DNA from: Dyadobacter bucti
Lineage (GTDB): Bacteria > Bacteroidota > Bacteroidia > Cytophagales > Spirosomataceae
DNA length: 64,000 nt
Direction: 5' to 3'
Assembly (NCBI RefSeq): GCF_005869225.1
Contig: NZ_SWFP01000005.1
Span: forward strand, 186,001-250,000
How positions within the stretch are numbered: position 1 is the first letter of the stretch; each line of letters starts with the position of its first letter. The position numbers and the translations under genes are program-made. The notes beneath the pieces are model-generated. The model did not search any database, was not told the origin of the DNA, and was given only the letters and a program-made list of their open reading frames with translations. Positions 16,729 to 26,119 of the stretch are shown here, piece by piece.

Positions 16729-18651
16729 ATGAGATTACCATTATCACTATTTTTCTTAATGTCGGGTTTTTTTGTGGTTTTGAAGTCGTTCGGGCAAGGA
16801 TTGTGTGACAGAGGAGGTGGAGGCTTTGAGCTTGACAAAACAGAAGGCTGCGCCCCACTCCTGGTCCGAATTACGAACACAATTCCGAATCCGATAGTAG
16901 TAGGTTATAATCAGGCCTACGACGGCAGATCAACTACCCCGCTGATCCAGGAAGTTAGCAGCTATAATTATGCCTTGCCTGGCACCTTCACCATATTACA
17001 GCAAGCGGCCATTTCAAGCGGCAGGGTTTATGCCTGCCAAAAAGTGACAGTGTATGAAAGCCGGGCGGTCATAGCCCAGTATTCATCTTGCGGGGGTGGA
17101 AAAGTTACGCTTACCCTTACAGAGGGAGCGGTTATCAGGGCTTATGATGAAGTAGATATCAATTGGGGCGATGGAAAAACAGAGAAGTGGAAAAGGGGCG
17201 ATGCTTTGATCCTTGAACACAATTATGCCGACGCCACCAGCAGCCCGGTGGTGAGATTGACCGGAGGTTATACACAAGGGCAGGCCTGTGCCAGGGGAGC
17301 AACAGCTTCATTGCCAATTTCATTTCAGCAGGCACAGTTGAATAGCATTGAGATCAAATCGGTGGAAATGCGGGGGGATGGTTCCATCAGGCTGAATTAT
17401 CAGGGACTTACAGCCGTGGCTACCGAAATAAAGTACAGCGCAAACGGAACAAACTATGTTACTGATGGTAAGAGATCTTCCGGTGGGTTACAGCCCTATG
17501 ATATCAAAAACCTGAATAAGGATCAGGTTTATAAATTAAAATTGTCCTCTCAGGACCTATGTAACGGCCAGCGCGACAGCCGGGAATATAGTAGCATGAC
17601 GCTCAGCGGAAAGTCGGAAGAAGGCAAGAATGTGCTGACCTGGAGCCAGTATAGTGATGCCGATGGCTTTACAGGGTACGATCTGCTGCGTGACGGTACA
17701 GTCATCAAAAGCTTCACGTCTATCAGCGATGTTACCTATACCGACGAGGACGTACAATGCGGAAGTTATTCGGAATATCAGGTTGTTGCGAAGATCAACG
17801 ATGTAACTTCCACTTCGGCACCTGTCGGAGTTAAAACAGAAATTTCTAATGCAAGGCCCATTCAGGAAGCTGTGGTGGCGGTTGTAGACGACCATTCCGT
17901 GGTGATTCAGGCAAATGTGCCGGGTGCCGGTCCTAACAGTACTTACGATTTGTCCATAGAAAAGGCCGAAGCGGGAAGTGCGACTTTCAGAAAGATCATC
18001 ACGCTCTACAATGAAAATGAGTATATGGATCCGGATGTAAAAACAAATGAGCTTTCCTATTGTTACCGGCTGAGTTATCAGAATTCGTGCGGGCAAAAGG
18101 CCCCGGCTTCGCAGCCTATCTGCACAATACTGTTGACAAAACTGCTGTCCACGCTCTCCTGGACGGCAGAATCGCCGCTTCTTAGTGGGGTTGCATCGTA
18201 CGAGGTGAACCAGACAGGTTCGAGCGGCGGGCAGGAGCAGATTCCAGTCCAGATGAGCACCAGTTACACTGTAAAGTTGAATGCGCAGAGTGATCTTGAA
18301 TATAGTTTTCAGATACGCGCCAATTCCGTAACCCCAGGTTTATGGAGTTTGTCCAATGTTATTAATTATAAAAGAAGCGCAGGAGTTTTTGTTCCCGATG
18401 CTTTTTCGCCCAATGGTGATGGGTATAATGATATCTTGGAAGCAAAATCGAACCAGCTTCAGTCCATTAATTTTTCAATTATGAACCGTTGGGGCGAGGT
18501 GGTATTTCATTCGGACGATATCTCTAATAGCTGGGACGGGACAATAAACGGAGAAAATGCGCCGGTCGGTTATTATATCTACAAGATGATTTTCGTAGAT
18601 GATATCGATCAAACAGTTGAAAAAAATGGTACATTTATGCTTTTACGATAG
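16729..18651 (+). CDS. second secreted PKD/Fn3-like protein with type IX C-terminal domain (paralogue)
   Basis: A 640-residue paralogue of the preceding gene with the same plan. It has a signal peptide (MRLPLSLFFLMSGFFVVLKS, cleaved near SFGQ), a PKD-like domain starting LDKTEGCAPLLVRITN, Fn3-like repeats with paired cysteines, and a gliding-motility C-terminal domain (VFVPDAFSPNGDGYNDILEA, NRWGEVVFHSDDISNSWDG, GYYIYKMIF). The two products align end to end but are clearly diverged, so the duplication is old. It should be exported by the type IX system. 186 non-coding bases separate the two genes. Confidence 0.88.
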   Translation: MRLPLSLFFLMSGFFVVLKSFGQGLCDRGGGGFELDKTEGCAPLLVRITNTIPNPIVVGYNQAYDGRSTTPLIQEVSSYNYALPGTFTILQQAAISSGRVYACQKVTVYESRAVIAQYSSCGGGKVTLTLTEGAVIRAYDEVDINWGDGKTEKWKRGDALILEHNYADATSSPVVRLTGGYTQGQACARGATASLPISFQQAQLNSIEIKSVEMRGDGSIRLNYQGLTAVATEIKYSANGTNYVTDGKRSSGGLQPYDIKNLNKDQVYKLKLSSQDLCNGQRDSREYSSMTLSGKSEEGKNVLTWSQYSDADGFTGYDLLRDGTVIKSFTSISDVTYTDEDVQCGSYSEYQVVAKINDVTSTSAPVGVKTEISNARPIQEAVVAVVDDHSVVIQANVPGAGPNSTYDLSIEKAEAGSATFRKIITLYNENEYMDPDVKTNELSYCYRLSYQNSCGQKAPASQPICTILLTKLLSTLSWTAESPLLSGVASYEVNQTGSSGGQEQIPVQMSTSYTVKLNAQSDLEYSFQIRANSVTPGLWSLSNVINYKRSAGVFVPDAFSPNGDGYNDILEAKSNQLQSINFSIMNRWGEVVFHSDDISNSWDGTINGENAPVGYYIYKMIFVDDIDQTVEKNGTFMLLR

Positions 18652-18704
18652 GAACCATTTACAGCGTTTTGGTTTTATAAAGAGATAACTTAATTACTAT
18701 ACGT

Positions 18705-19052
18705 ATGTTCGGAAATATGGCAGACATGATGGGGCTCATGGGTAAAATGAAAGACCTTCAGTCTCGCATGAAAGATGCCCAGGACCAGTTGGCTACCATT
18801 ACATTAACTGCCGAATCCGGTGGTGGAATGGTAAAAGCGACCGTGAACGGACAAAAAGCGCTGATCGGTCTGGAAATTGACAAGGACCTTGTTAATCCTG
18901 ATGATACCGAGATGCTTCAGGATCTTATAGTTGCGGCGGTCAACAAAGCTTTTGAAAATATTGAACCAAAAATTAAAGAACATTTACAAAAAGCAACCGA
19001 CGGGGTACTGCCCAACATTCCAGGGCTGGATTTTGGGAGTCTGATGAAATAA
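18705..19052 (+). CDS. YbaB/EbfC family nucleoid-associated protein
   Basis: A 115-residue cytoplasmic dimeric DNA-binding protein. The N-terminal methionine-rich helix (MFGNMADMMGLMGKMKDLQS) is followed by the family core TAESGGGMVKATVNGQKALI then LEIDKDLVNPDDTEMLQDLI. Its length and layout match YbaB, which bends DNA and affects global expression. In many bacteria ybaB sits beside dnaX and recR, but here it precedes a glycosyltransferase by 11 bases. Confidence 0.92.
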   Translation: MFGNMADMMGLMGKMKDLQSRMKDAQDQLATITLTAESGGGMVKATVNGQKALIGLEIDKDLVNPDDTEMLQDLIVAAVNKAFENIEPKIKEHLQKATDGVLPNIPGLDFGSLMK

Positions 19053-19063
19053 ATTGCAAATCA

Positions 19064-20092
19064 ATGACTTCCACAGTTGCAATTGTAATCCTGAATTATA
19101 ACGGTCGGCACTATCTAGAGAAATTTCTTCCCAATGTGATCCGGTATTCCGGAAATCATGAAATCTGGATTGCAGATAATGCTTCAACAGACCAGTCGGT
19201 TGAGTGGTTGCACAGCAATTATCCTTCAATAAAAATACTGAAGATTGCAGAAAATAAAGGGTATGCGGGAGGCTACAATGAAGCTCTGAGACAAGTATCT
19301 TCTGAGTATTATATTTTACTGAATTCCGACATAGAAGTTACTGAAAACTGGATCGAGCCGGTTATCAATTTTATGGCTTCGGATGTAAATATTGCGGCCT
19401 GCCAGCCCAAAATCCTCGCCTACGACCTCCCTACGCATTTTGAATATGCAGGTGCAGCTGGCGGATATATGGATTACCTCGGCTATCCGTTCTGTCGTGG
19501 CAGGATATTCGATACGCGGGAAGAAGACCTGGGGCAGTATGACGACGAAAAGGATGTTTTCTGGGCAACCGGCGCATGTTTATTTGTACGATCGGCTGCG
19601 TTTCATCAAGCATCAGGTTTCGACGAGTCGTTTTTTGCCCATATGGAGGAGATTGACTTATGCTGGCGGCTTTTGAATATGAAGTACCGGATCACTTATT
19701 GCGGTAAATCAGCAGTTTATCATGTAGGTGGAGGCACACTTCACAAATCGAATCCCCGCAAGACTTTCCTGAATTACAGGAACAATCTGGTCATGCTTTT
19801 CAAGAATTTGCCGAAAGGAAGAAGATGGAAAACAGTGTTTATCAGGCTGGTACTGGACGGGATTTCAAGTGTACGTTTCATGGCGACCGGCGCGTGGCCC
19901 GATGTGATTGCCATTTTGAGGGCCCATTTTGCATTTTATGGGCTCATACCCTCTCTGATCAAAAGTACGAAACGCACCAATTACAGGGCACCTTTGTATT
20001 ACAGAAGTGTTGTATGGGAGTATTTCATACTGGGAAAACACCGTTTTCGTCAACTGACTGGTATCAACCCGCCTACAATTCCCAAATCGTAG
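19064..20092 (+). CDS. glycosyltransferase family 2
   Basis: A 342-residue GT-A enzyme that adds a sugar from a nucleotide donor. The donor-binding start VAIVILNYNGRHYLEKFLP and WIADNASTDQS are followed by AENKGYAGGYNEAL and the metal-binding DxD-like LLNSDIEV, then the acceptor region GFDESFFAHMEEIDLCWRLL (EEID) and HVGGGTLHKSNPRKTF. This layout is the rhamnosyltransferase/WcaA-like branch that builds LPS O-chains or surface polysaccharide. It follows ybaB closely and may share its transcript. Its end overlaps the converging PspC-like gene. Confidence 0.9.
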   Translation: MTSTVAIVILNYNGRHYLEKFLPNVIRYSGNHEIWIADNASTDQSVEWLHSNYPSIKILKIAENKGYAGGYNEALRQVSSEYYILLNSDIEVTENWIEPVINFMASDVNIAACQPKILAYDLPTHFEYAGAAGGYMDYLGYPFCRGRIFDTREEDLGQYDDEKDVFWATGACLFVRSAAFHQASGFDESFFAHMEEIDLCWRLLNMKYRITYCGKSAVYHVGGGTLHKSNPRKTFLNYRNNLVMLFKNLPKGRRWKTVFIRLVLDGISSVRFMATGAWPDVIAILRAHFAFYGLIPSLIKSTKRTNYRAPLYYRSVVWEYFILGKHRFRQLTGINPPTIPKS

Positions 20093-20294
20093 GGCTGTTG
20101 TATCGTCTCCAGTGCTGCCTCAATTCCATCCAGAAAGCGAGAACAAGGTAAAGGATGATGGGCGACCCGAAGGTCATGAAAGTAGCATAGATAAAGTACA
20201 ATCGGACGCTGCTGGCAGGGAAATTCAGCTTTTCGCCCAGTTTTGAACATACCCCAAAGATTTGGTCTTCAACGAAATACCGAAGTCTATTCAT
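20073..20294 (-). CDS. PspC domain protein
   Basis: A small membrane protein of 73 residues from the ATG at 20294 (MNRLRYFVEDQIFGVCSKLG). The PspC pattern is seen: a short amphipathic start with GVCSKLGEKLNFPASSVRLYF and one hydrophobic segment FMTFGSPIILYLVLAFWMEL. Such proteins take part in the envelope-stress (phage shock) response or are of unknown role. Its last 20 bases overlap the end of the glycosyltransferase gene in a tail-to-tail arrangement. Confidence 0.75.
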   Translation of the reverse strand: MNRLRYFVEDQIFGVCSKLGEKLNFPASSVRLYFIYATFMTFGSPIILYLVLAFWMELRQHWRRYNSPTIWEL

Positions 20295-20643
20295 ACCTTG
20301 ATTTGCAATAATGGCCTCATAATTAGCGATTTTCGCCGGAATAAACAATCACACCAGTCAATTTTTATTCAAATCACGACTAAAGGGCAAAATACCGCTA
20401 ACTCGTAAATTGTCAAATTCTTTAATCAAATAAATTGTTTTACAAACAATTTTTGTTTCTTTGTGATTAAAGATTTTGTAAGTTGTTCATTATAATCAGG
20501 ATGTCTTGATCAAAATTACCAAAATTTCTTTTGCTAATATGTTGAGCCTCCCTCAATTATTTGGTAGAGCAATTTGACATAATTGAAACGGCTACAATTA
20601 CTTTGTATTTTCACCTTATTTAAATTTTTTTATTTCAACCATT
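20295..20643. other. AT-rich intergenic region upstream of the cold-shock gene
   Basis: No gene is visible in these 349 bases. A 9-bp perfect AT-only hairpin (AAATTGTTT, TAC, AAACAATTT; 20432-20452) is followed by a T-rich tract and could be a weak terminator. The proposed cold-shock promoter lies at 20573-20605. The rest is AT-rich sequence without other structure that I recognise. Confidence 0.6.
20573..20605 (+). promoter_or_regulatory. probable promoter of the cold-shock gene
   Basis: TTTG at 20573-20576, 21 bases of spacer, then TTACTTTG (7 of 8 to TAnnTTTG) at 20598-20605. This fits the Bacteroidota sigma-A layout and leaves a leader of about 30 bases before the ATG at 20644. Confidence 0.55.
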
Positions 20644-20838
20644 ATGCCAACAGGTACTGTAAAATTTTTCAATGAAGCTAAGGGATACGGCTTCATCGTT
20701 GAAGACGACACAAACAGAGACATCTTTGTCCATGTGACAGGATTGGGAGGACTTACAATCCGAGAAAATGACCAAGTTGAATACGAAGTCGTTGAAGGAA
20801 AAAAAGGACTTAACGCTGTGCAGGTAAAAAAGATATAG
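20644..20838 (+). CDS. cold-shock domain protein
   Basis: A 64-residue single-stranded nucleic-acid chaperone. The RNP1 motif GYGFIVEDD and the RNP2-like DIFVHVTG are present, with the usual GTVKFFNEAKGYGFI start, so all five beta strands can be traced. It melts RNA secondary structure and may act at low temperature or during growth. It has its own promoter and a strong terminator shared with the converging lysS. Confidence 0.93.
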   Translation: MPTGTVKFFNEAKGYGFIVEDDTNRDIFVHVTGLGGLTIRENDQVEYEVVEGKKGLNAVQVKKI

Positions 20839-20862
20839 CTATATTTTTTTTGCAAGAAATTG

Positions 20863-20892
20863 AAAAATGCCGCATGGAAATGCGGCATTTTT
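20863..20892. terminator. bidirectional terminator between the cold-shock gene and lysS
   Basis: AAAATGCCGCAT, GGAA loop, ATGCGGCATTTTT: a perfect 12-bp stem with T-runs on both strands. It sits 24 bases after the cold-shock stop and 21 bases beyond the lysS stop. Confidence 0.88.
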
Positions 20893-20913
20893 GGTGTCAG
20901 AAAGCCGGTAGAA

Positions 20914-22629
20914 TTATCCAACCCAGGTTTTCACCTCGTCCAGAAGAGGCATTTTTTCTTCTATTTTAAGCTTTTTTCGCATCCCGCCAAGGTCATTGAA
21001 TATTTTATTCGGATTAGCAGCTTTCAACTGCTCGATGGTAAGAATATTCATTTTTTGTAAAGCAGGAATCCAAACTGCCGGTACGCCAGCTTTCGTATAA
21101 TCCGTTTCCTTTGCAATTTCAGCCTTTTTTTCCGGGCGCATCTGCGGGAAGAAAATTACTTCCTGAATACTTGTATTGTTGGTAAGCAGCATAGTAAGCC
21201 GGTCGATACCGATACCGATACCGGATGTAGGCGGCATCCCGTATTCAAGTGAGCGAAGAAAATCATCGTCCATTTCCATAGCCTCATCATCGCCGCGTTC
21301 CTTTAATTTTAGCTGATCCTCAAAACGTTCACGCTGCTCGATGGGATCATTTAATTCCGAATAGGCATTGGCAATTTCCTTCCCGTTCACAAAAAGCTCA
21401 AAACGCTCCACCATCCCTTTTTTGGTCCGGTGTTTTTTGGTGAGCGGTGACATTTCTACGGGATGATCTATAATGAAAGTGGGCTGAATAATATGCTCTT
21501 CCACTTTTTCGCCAAAAATCTCGTCGATCAGCTTTCCTTTGCCCATGCTTTCATTCACTTCCATTCCCCAGGCACGGCATTGCTCACGGATCGTGTTTTC
21601 ATCCAATGCATCCACATTCAATCCGGTATATTGGTGAATCGCGTCGGTGATGCTCAGGCGCTGGTAAGGGCCGGCAAAGTTCAGCTCAACATCGCCCAGC
21701 CTGGCGGTAGTAGTTCCGTTGACGGCAAGCGCAACCTGTTCCAGCACCTGCTCAGTCATTTTCATCATCCACAAATAATCTTTGTAGGCAACGTAAAGTT
21801 CTACGGTAGTGAACTCGGGGTTGTGCGTACGGTCCATCCCTTCATTCCGGAACAGTTTCCCAAATTCGTAAACGCCTTCAAAACCACCTACAATCAGGCG
21901 TTTGAGGTGAAGTTCAGTAGCAATTCGCAGATACAATCCTAAGTCCAGCGCATTATGGTGGGTTTCAAAAGGTCTCGCCGCTGCACCGCCGTGAATAGAC
22001 TGCAACACAGGCGTTTCCACTTCCAGCCAGCCCTTGGAGTCGAAGAACGAACGCATGGTAGTGATGATCCTGCCGCGTTTTATGAAGATATCCCGAACTT
22101 CCGGATTTACGATCAGATCCACATAACGCTGGCGATAACGTAGTTCAGGGTCCGTGAAACCATCATATATATTTCCTTCTTCATCCCTTTTTACAACAGG
22201 CAGCGGACGGAGCGATTTGTTAAGGATCTTGAATTCCTGAACATGAACGGATATTTCGCCCGTTTGCGTCGTAAACACGAAGCCCGAAACACCGATGATG
22301 TCACCGATATCCAGCAGCTTTTTGAATACGGTATTATAAAGTGTTTTATCTTCTCCGGGGCAAAGATCGTCGCGGCGAAAGTATAGCTGGATGCGGCCGG
22401 TGCTGTCCTGCAATTCTGCAAAAGCCGCGCTCCCCATAATACGGAAACCCATGAGCCTGCCGGCCATGGTAACCTGTTTATAATCTATTTTATTGTTTTC
22501 GTAGTTCTTGGTAATGTCTGCGGCGTAAGTATTTACCACAAATTCTTCGGCAGGATATGGTTCAATTCCCAACCGTACTAGCTCTTCACGCTTCTGACGG
22601 CGTAAAATTTCCTGTTCGCTAAGTAGCAT
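20914..22629 (-). CDS. lysS: lysyl-tRNA synthetase, class II
   Basis: A 571-residue enzyme that charges tRNA-Lys. The N-terminal OB-fold anticodon-binding domain covers about residues 50-150 (AGRLMGFRIMGSAAFAELQD). Class II motif 2 is seen as FGKLFRNEGMDRTHNPEFTT, and motif 3 as GIGIGIDRLTMLLTNN. After motif 3 there is a C-terminal extension of about 70 residues (KMNILTIEQLKAANPNKIFN and beyond), longer than E. coli LysS and, to my knowledge, usual for Bacteroidota LysRS. It is transcribed alone, ending at the shared terminator. Confidence 0.95.
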   Translation of the reverse strand: MLLSEQEILRRQKREELVRLGIEPYPAEEFVVNTYAADITKNYENNKIDYKQVTMAGRLMGFRIMGSAAFAELQDSTGRIQLYFRRDDLCPGEDKTLYNTVFKKLLDIGDIIGVSGFVFTTQTGEISVHVQEFKILNKSLRPLPVVKRDEEGNIYDGFTDPELRYRQRYVDLIVNPEVRDIFIKRGRIITTMRSFFDSKGWLEVETPVLQSIHGGAAARPFETHHNALDLGLYLRIATELHLKRLIVGGFEGVYEFGKLFRNEGMDRTHNPEFTTVELYVAYKDYLWMMKMTEQVLEQVALAVNGTTTARLGDVELNFAGPYQRLSITDAIHQYTGLNVDALDENTIREQCRAWGMEVNESMGKGKLIDEIFGEKVEEHIIQPTFIIDHPVEMSPLTKKHRTKKGMVERFELFVNGKEIANAYSELNDPIEQRERFEDQLKLKERGDDEAMEMDDDFLRSLEYGMPPTSGIGIGIDRLTMLLTNNTSIQEVIFFPQMRPEKKAEIAKETDYTKAGVPAVWIPALQKMNILTIEQLKAANPNKIFNDLGGMRKKLKIEEKMPLLDEVKTWVG

Positions 22630-22852
22630 TTTTTACAGTAATAATTTTTGAAAATAGGCAATTCTCTGTATCACAAAAGAGTGCGCAAAACTAGTATATT
22701 TTGCCGGGAATAGCCAAGGTGAAACCATTAAGATAAGTTCGTTGGTTCTTAGTGTGTATTTCTGGCACATTATTAATGTCTTCGTTATCTTGAGGCGGGA
22801 AATTATATTTTTCAAATTTTTCTCCTTCGGAAAGAGCTCAAAAACCTTCATC

Positions 22853-25318
22853 ATGTTCGCAAAAATTTTAAAAATCTTCGGTGTACTGGCATTGTGCGCA
22901 ATTTTTCTTTTTGGAGCAGTTGAGATATGGGTGTACCGGAATAAGGAAAAAATATTCCGCAGCGTACAGGAGGCTGTAAATGAAAACCTGAATGGGAACC
23001 TCGAAATCGGTGACTTCAAATTCCGGCCGTTTAACGGTGGATTCGGGCTTAATTTTACGCTATCGAACGTCAAACTAACGGATAGTCTCTACAACGTTCA
23101 TCAGAAGCCTTTCCTGGAAGCCGGGCTGATTCACGTTGCGTTGGATCTGGAAGGGTTTTATAAAGGAAATTTCAGGATAAAAAATCTTGTACTGCAAAAT
23201 GGAAACCTGACCCTGTTCGTCAATTGCGAGGGATATTCCAATCTTTCTATTTTCAAATCAGGTGAGAAAGATAAAAAGGATAAATCTTCTAAGACGGATG
23301 ACAGTCTGATCGATAGACTGGGGAATATCAGGTTTGTTAATTTTGGCGTAAGCTATGCAGACTCGATTTCCGGAAAGTCGTACGGAGCACTTTTCCATGA
23401 TGCGACGAATCTTGTCGTCCGGACCGATTCGGCAACGAATGCCAGTTTTACAGGCTCGGTGTTTTTTAACGGGTTGACTTTTAAGCCGGAAAAGGGCGGG
23501 TTTTTGATTAATCAGGAAACAGACCTGGCATTATCACTCTCCTATGACCCGGACAATAAAAAGCTGAAAATTTATCCTTCGGTTCTGGAAAGTGCAACAC
23601 ATGATAAAATTGGCATCGACGGGGAATTTGATTTTTCTGACACTGTCAAACTTTTCAAGCTGAATTTTCAGGCTAAAAAAATCGCTGTAAAAGATGCTTT
23701 GCCGCTCTTAAACGAAAAATTGCGGAGGAAGATAGATTCTATCGGAATTCAGACCCGTGTGGACACCGAAGTAAAGGTAGCAGGGCAACTATCCGGGCAG
23801 CAACCCAGAACGGACGTTCATTTCAAAACAGATACTTTTGAATATGCATTACCGGTAGGTGTATTGCGAAACATGTTGGCGGAAGGGACTTTTACGAACC
23901 AGGCCGACACCACTCAGATTCCCGGCATACGGAACTCGCGGTTTACGGCTCCTGACGTGAAAGGCGCTTTCGAATCGGTTCCTTTTAATCTGAAACTGAC
24001 CGTCACTGATTTTTTTGATCCCAAAGCCAATATCACAGGCAAAGTCGTGGCAGACTCTACAAACCTTGCCCAGGCGCTCGACCCGACACGTTATAACTTC
24101 AAAACAGGAAAGGCGACCATCGATTTCGCCTTCAACGGCAGCCTTAAGAGATTTTATGACGCCAATAGAGATCGTTTTAACGGAAAGCTGTCGGGCAGGG
24201 TTTCGATTAAAAACATATCCATGGATTATTTGCCGCGGCAGGTACATTTGAAAAGGATTAACGGAGATTTTACCTTCAACGAGAAAGTGGTGGTATTCCC
24301 CAATCTCAAGTTCTTCGACGGGCAGAATGATCTGTATGTGAAGGGGACGATCCTGGATCTGATTCCTTACCTGTTCGGGTCGCCCAAGACCCTGCAGGCA
24401 CATGTAGACATCCGTATCCCGTCCTGGCAGCTCAACTGGCTTGAAACTTTGCTGGCGGCTAGAACAAAGACGGTTTCCAACAAAAAGAAAAAAGTAAAGC
24501 TCTCGGAATTGTTGGACGATGCCATTGATAAAATGGAAATTGTTGCCAAACTGGATTCTAAAAAACTCCTGTACAGGCATTTTACGGCCAGAGATGTAAA
24601 AGGAGAATTTACGATCCGCAACAACGCGGTCAGCATTGAATACTTTACAATGAAAGCATTTGGGGGCGGAAATGTGAAAATAGCAGGTGAAATGGATAAT
24701 TCCGAAAGCGGACGGCTTCCCCGGGTTTCCTTACGCGGAAAAATCTCTAATGCGGATGTACATTCTGTTTTCTATTCCTTCGACAATTTTAGCCAAAAAA
24801 CACTTACGCATGAAAACCTGAAAGGTATTCTGAACACTGATTTCAACTTTGAATCGAGGTTGAATAACAATGTAAAACTGATCCCTGCTTCGATGAAAGG
24901 ACTATTGAGCATAAATCTTACAAATGCGCAGATTATTAATTTTGAGCCTTTTATGAAGATGAAAAAGCTCATTTTTAAAAAGCGGAACTTCGAGCAAGTG
25001 CAGTTCGCCCCGATCAGAAACGATTTCAGGCTAAACGGACAGGAAATTGAAATTGCGCCTATGGAAATAGAATCCAATGTTGTGACGCTTTATATCGATG
25101 GTATTTACAGCTTCGGGACGAAAACAGATATCAATATCCAGATCCCGCTCAGTAACCTTAAGAAAAGAGATTCGACTTACGTCCTGGATCCAAATAATGC
25201 AGAAAAGAAAAATGGTTCCAATATTTTCCTTCGGGCTATTGACGAAAACGGCGAGGTGAATATAAAGCTGGCCTTCCGTAGAAAGAAAAAGGATAAGTCC
25301 CTGGACGTCGAAAAGTAA
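22853..25318 (+). CDS. AsmA-like membrane-anchored protein
   Basis: An 821-residue protein starting at the ATG at 22853 (MFAKILKIFGVLALC). One N-terminal TM anchor is followed by a very long periplasmic beta-rich region. The first part (NENLNGNLEIGDFKFRPFNG) and the C-terminal part (LKGILNTDFNFESRLNNNVK and beyond) match the AsmA/AsmA_2 pattern. The AsmA family, related to bridge-like lipid-transfer proteins, is linked to outer-membrane biogenesis and phospholipid transport. A lysine-rich linker (EKDKKDKSSKTDD) is seen near residue 140. An open extension upstream to 22742 is unlikely to be translated. It converges on the response-regulator gene with 3 bases between stops. Confidence 0.8.
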   Translation: MFAKILKIFGVLALCAIFLFGAVEIWVYRNKEKIFRSVQEAVNENLNGNLEIGDFKFRPFNGGFGLNFTLSNVKLTDSLYNVHQKPFLEAGLIHVALDLEGFYKGNFRIKNLVLQNGNLTLFVNCEGYSNLSIFKSGEKDKKDKSSKTDDSLIDRLGNIRFVNFGVSYADSISGKSYGALFHDATNLVVRTDSATNASFTGSVFFNGLTFKPEKGGFLINQETDLALSLSYDPDNKKLKIYPSVLESATHDKIGIDGEFDFSDTVKLFKLNFQAKKIAVKDALPLLNEKLRRKIDSIGIQTRVDTEVKVAGQLSGQQPRTDVHFKTDTFEYALPVGVLRNMLAEGTFTNQADTTQIPGIRNSRFTAPDVKGAFESVPFNLKLTVTDFFDPKANITGKVVADSTNLAQALDPTRYNFKTGKATIDFAFNGSLKRFYDANRDRFNGKLSGRVSIKNISMDYLPRQVHLKRINGDFTFNEKVVVFPNLKFFDGQNDLYVKGTILDLIPYLFGSPKTLQAHVDIRIPSWQLNWLETLLAARTKTVSNKKKKVKLSELLDDAIDKMEIVAKLDSKKLLYRHFTARDVKGEFTIRNNAVSIEYFTMKAFGGGNVKIAGEMDNSESGRLPRVSLRGKISNADVHSVFYSFDNFSQKTLTHENLKGILNTDFNFESRLNNNVKLIPASMKGLLSINLTNAQIINFEPFMKMKKLIFKKRNFEQVQFAPIRNDFRLNGQEIEIAPMEIESNVVTLYIDGIYSFGTKTDINIQIPLSNLKKRDSTYVLDPNNAEKKNGSNIFLRAIDENGEVNIKLAFRRKKKDKSLDVEK

Positions 25319-25321
25319 CGG

Positions 25322-26032
25322 TTATTCTTTTTCGTTGCTGAACATGTAACCTACTCCTTTGAGTGTTTTAATGTAGCTGTCTCCCAGTTTTTCCCTCAGT
25401 TTGCGGATATGGACATCGACAGTTCTTTCAAGGACGTAAATGTCGGCGCCCCATATTTTTTGCAGCAATTCGTCCCGGTTAAAAACCTTGTTAGGTGTTT
25501 GTGCCAGAAAGAAAAGCAGTTCAAATTCTTTTTTAGGTAAAACAATTGCCTTTTCTCCGCCCTGTGTAACTGTGTAATTTTTGCGGTTGATAGAGAGATC
25601 AAGAATGTCGATCTGATCGCCGGAATCTGCTTTTTGCGCCTCTCTGCGAAAAAGTGCATTGATACGGCTCATCAAAGCACGTGGTTTGATAGGCTTGGTA
25701 ATGTAATCGTCGGCACCCACATCAAAGGCAGCCACTTCGGAATATTCCTCCGAACGGGCCGTAAGAAAAAGAATGTATGTATTTCTGATATCCTGGTTCT
25801 GGCGCAGGATCCGGCCGGTTTCGATGCCGTCAAGCTGAGGCATCATGATATCAAGAAGGATCAGATCAGGGATAAAGCTTTTAGCGATTTCGATCGCCTT
25901 TCTGCCATTTGAGGCAGTGAGAACAGAATAACCTTCCTTGGTTAAATTATATTCGAGGAGTTCAACAATATCAGAATCATCATCAACTACTAATACCTTG
26001 GGGACTGACGATGCAGATTTAACGGTGCTCAT
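25322..26032 (-). CDS. OmpR/PhoB-type response regulator (orphan)
   Basis: A 236-residue two-component regulator. The receiver domain has the acidic pocket VVDDDSD (17-21), the phosphoacceptor Asp61 in LLLDIMMPQLDG, the switch Thr in LFLTARSEE, and Lys in DYITKPIKPRAL. The C-terminal winged helix carries KEFELLFFLAQTPNKVFNRD, then VDVHIRKLREKLG and TLKGVGYMF. It resembles the PhoB group. No histidine kinase is beside it in the window, so its partner is encoded elsewhere. Confidence 0.92.
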   Translation of the reverse strand: MSTVKSASSVPKVLVVDDDSDIVELLEYNLTKEGYSVLTASNGRKAIEIAKSFIPDLILLDIMMPQLDGIETGRILRQNQDIRNTYILFLTARSEEYSEVAAFDVGADDYITKPIKPRALMSRINALFRREAQKADSGDQIDILDLSINRKNYTVTQGGEKAIVLPKKEFELLFFLAQTPNKVFNRDELLQKIWGADIYVLERTVDVHIRKLREKLGDSYIKTLKGVGYMFSNEKE

Positions 26033-26119
26033 TGTTTTTATAATTAAAACGCAGTTCGAAATTAGCAGATGTGTCGTTCAGATTACATGTTTAATGCTAT
26101 TGTTAACATAAACATAATA

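Noticed and set aside
22633..23073. Minus-strand open frame upstream of lysS
   Set aside because: It overlaps the start of the AsmA-like gene and has no recognisable motif.
25322..26032. Histidine kinase partner next to the response regulator
   Set aside because: Neighbouring genes are an AsmA-like protein and a propeller-like protein. No kinase motifs are seen nearby.
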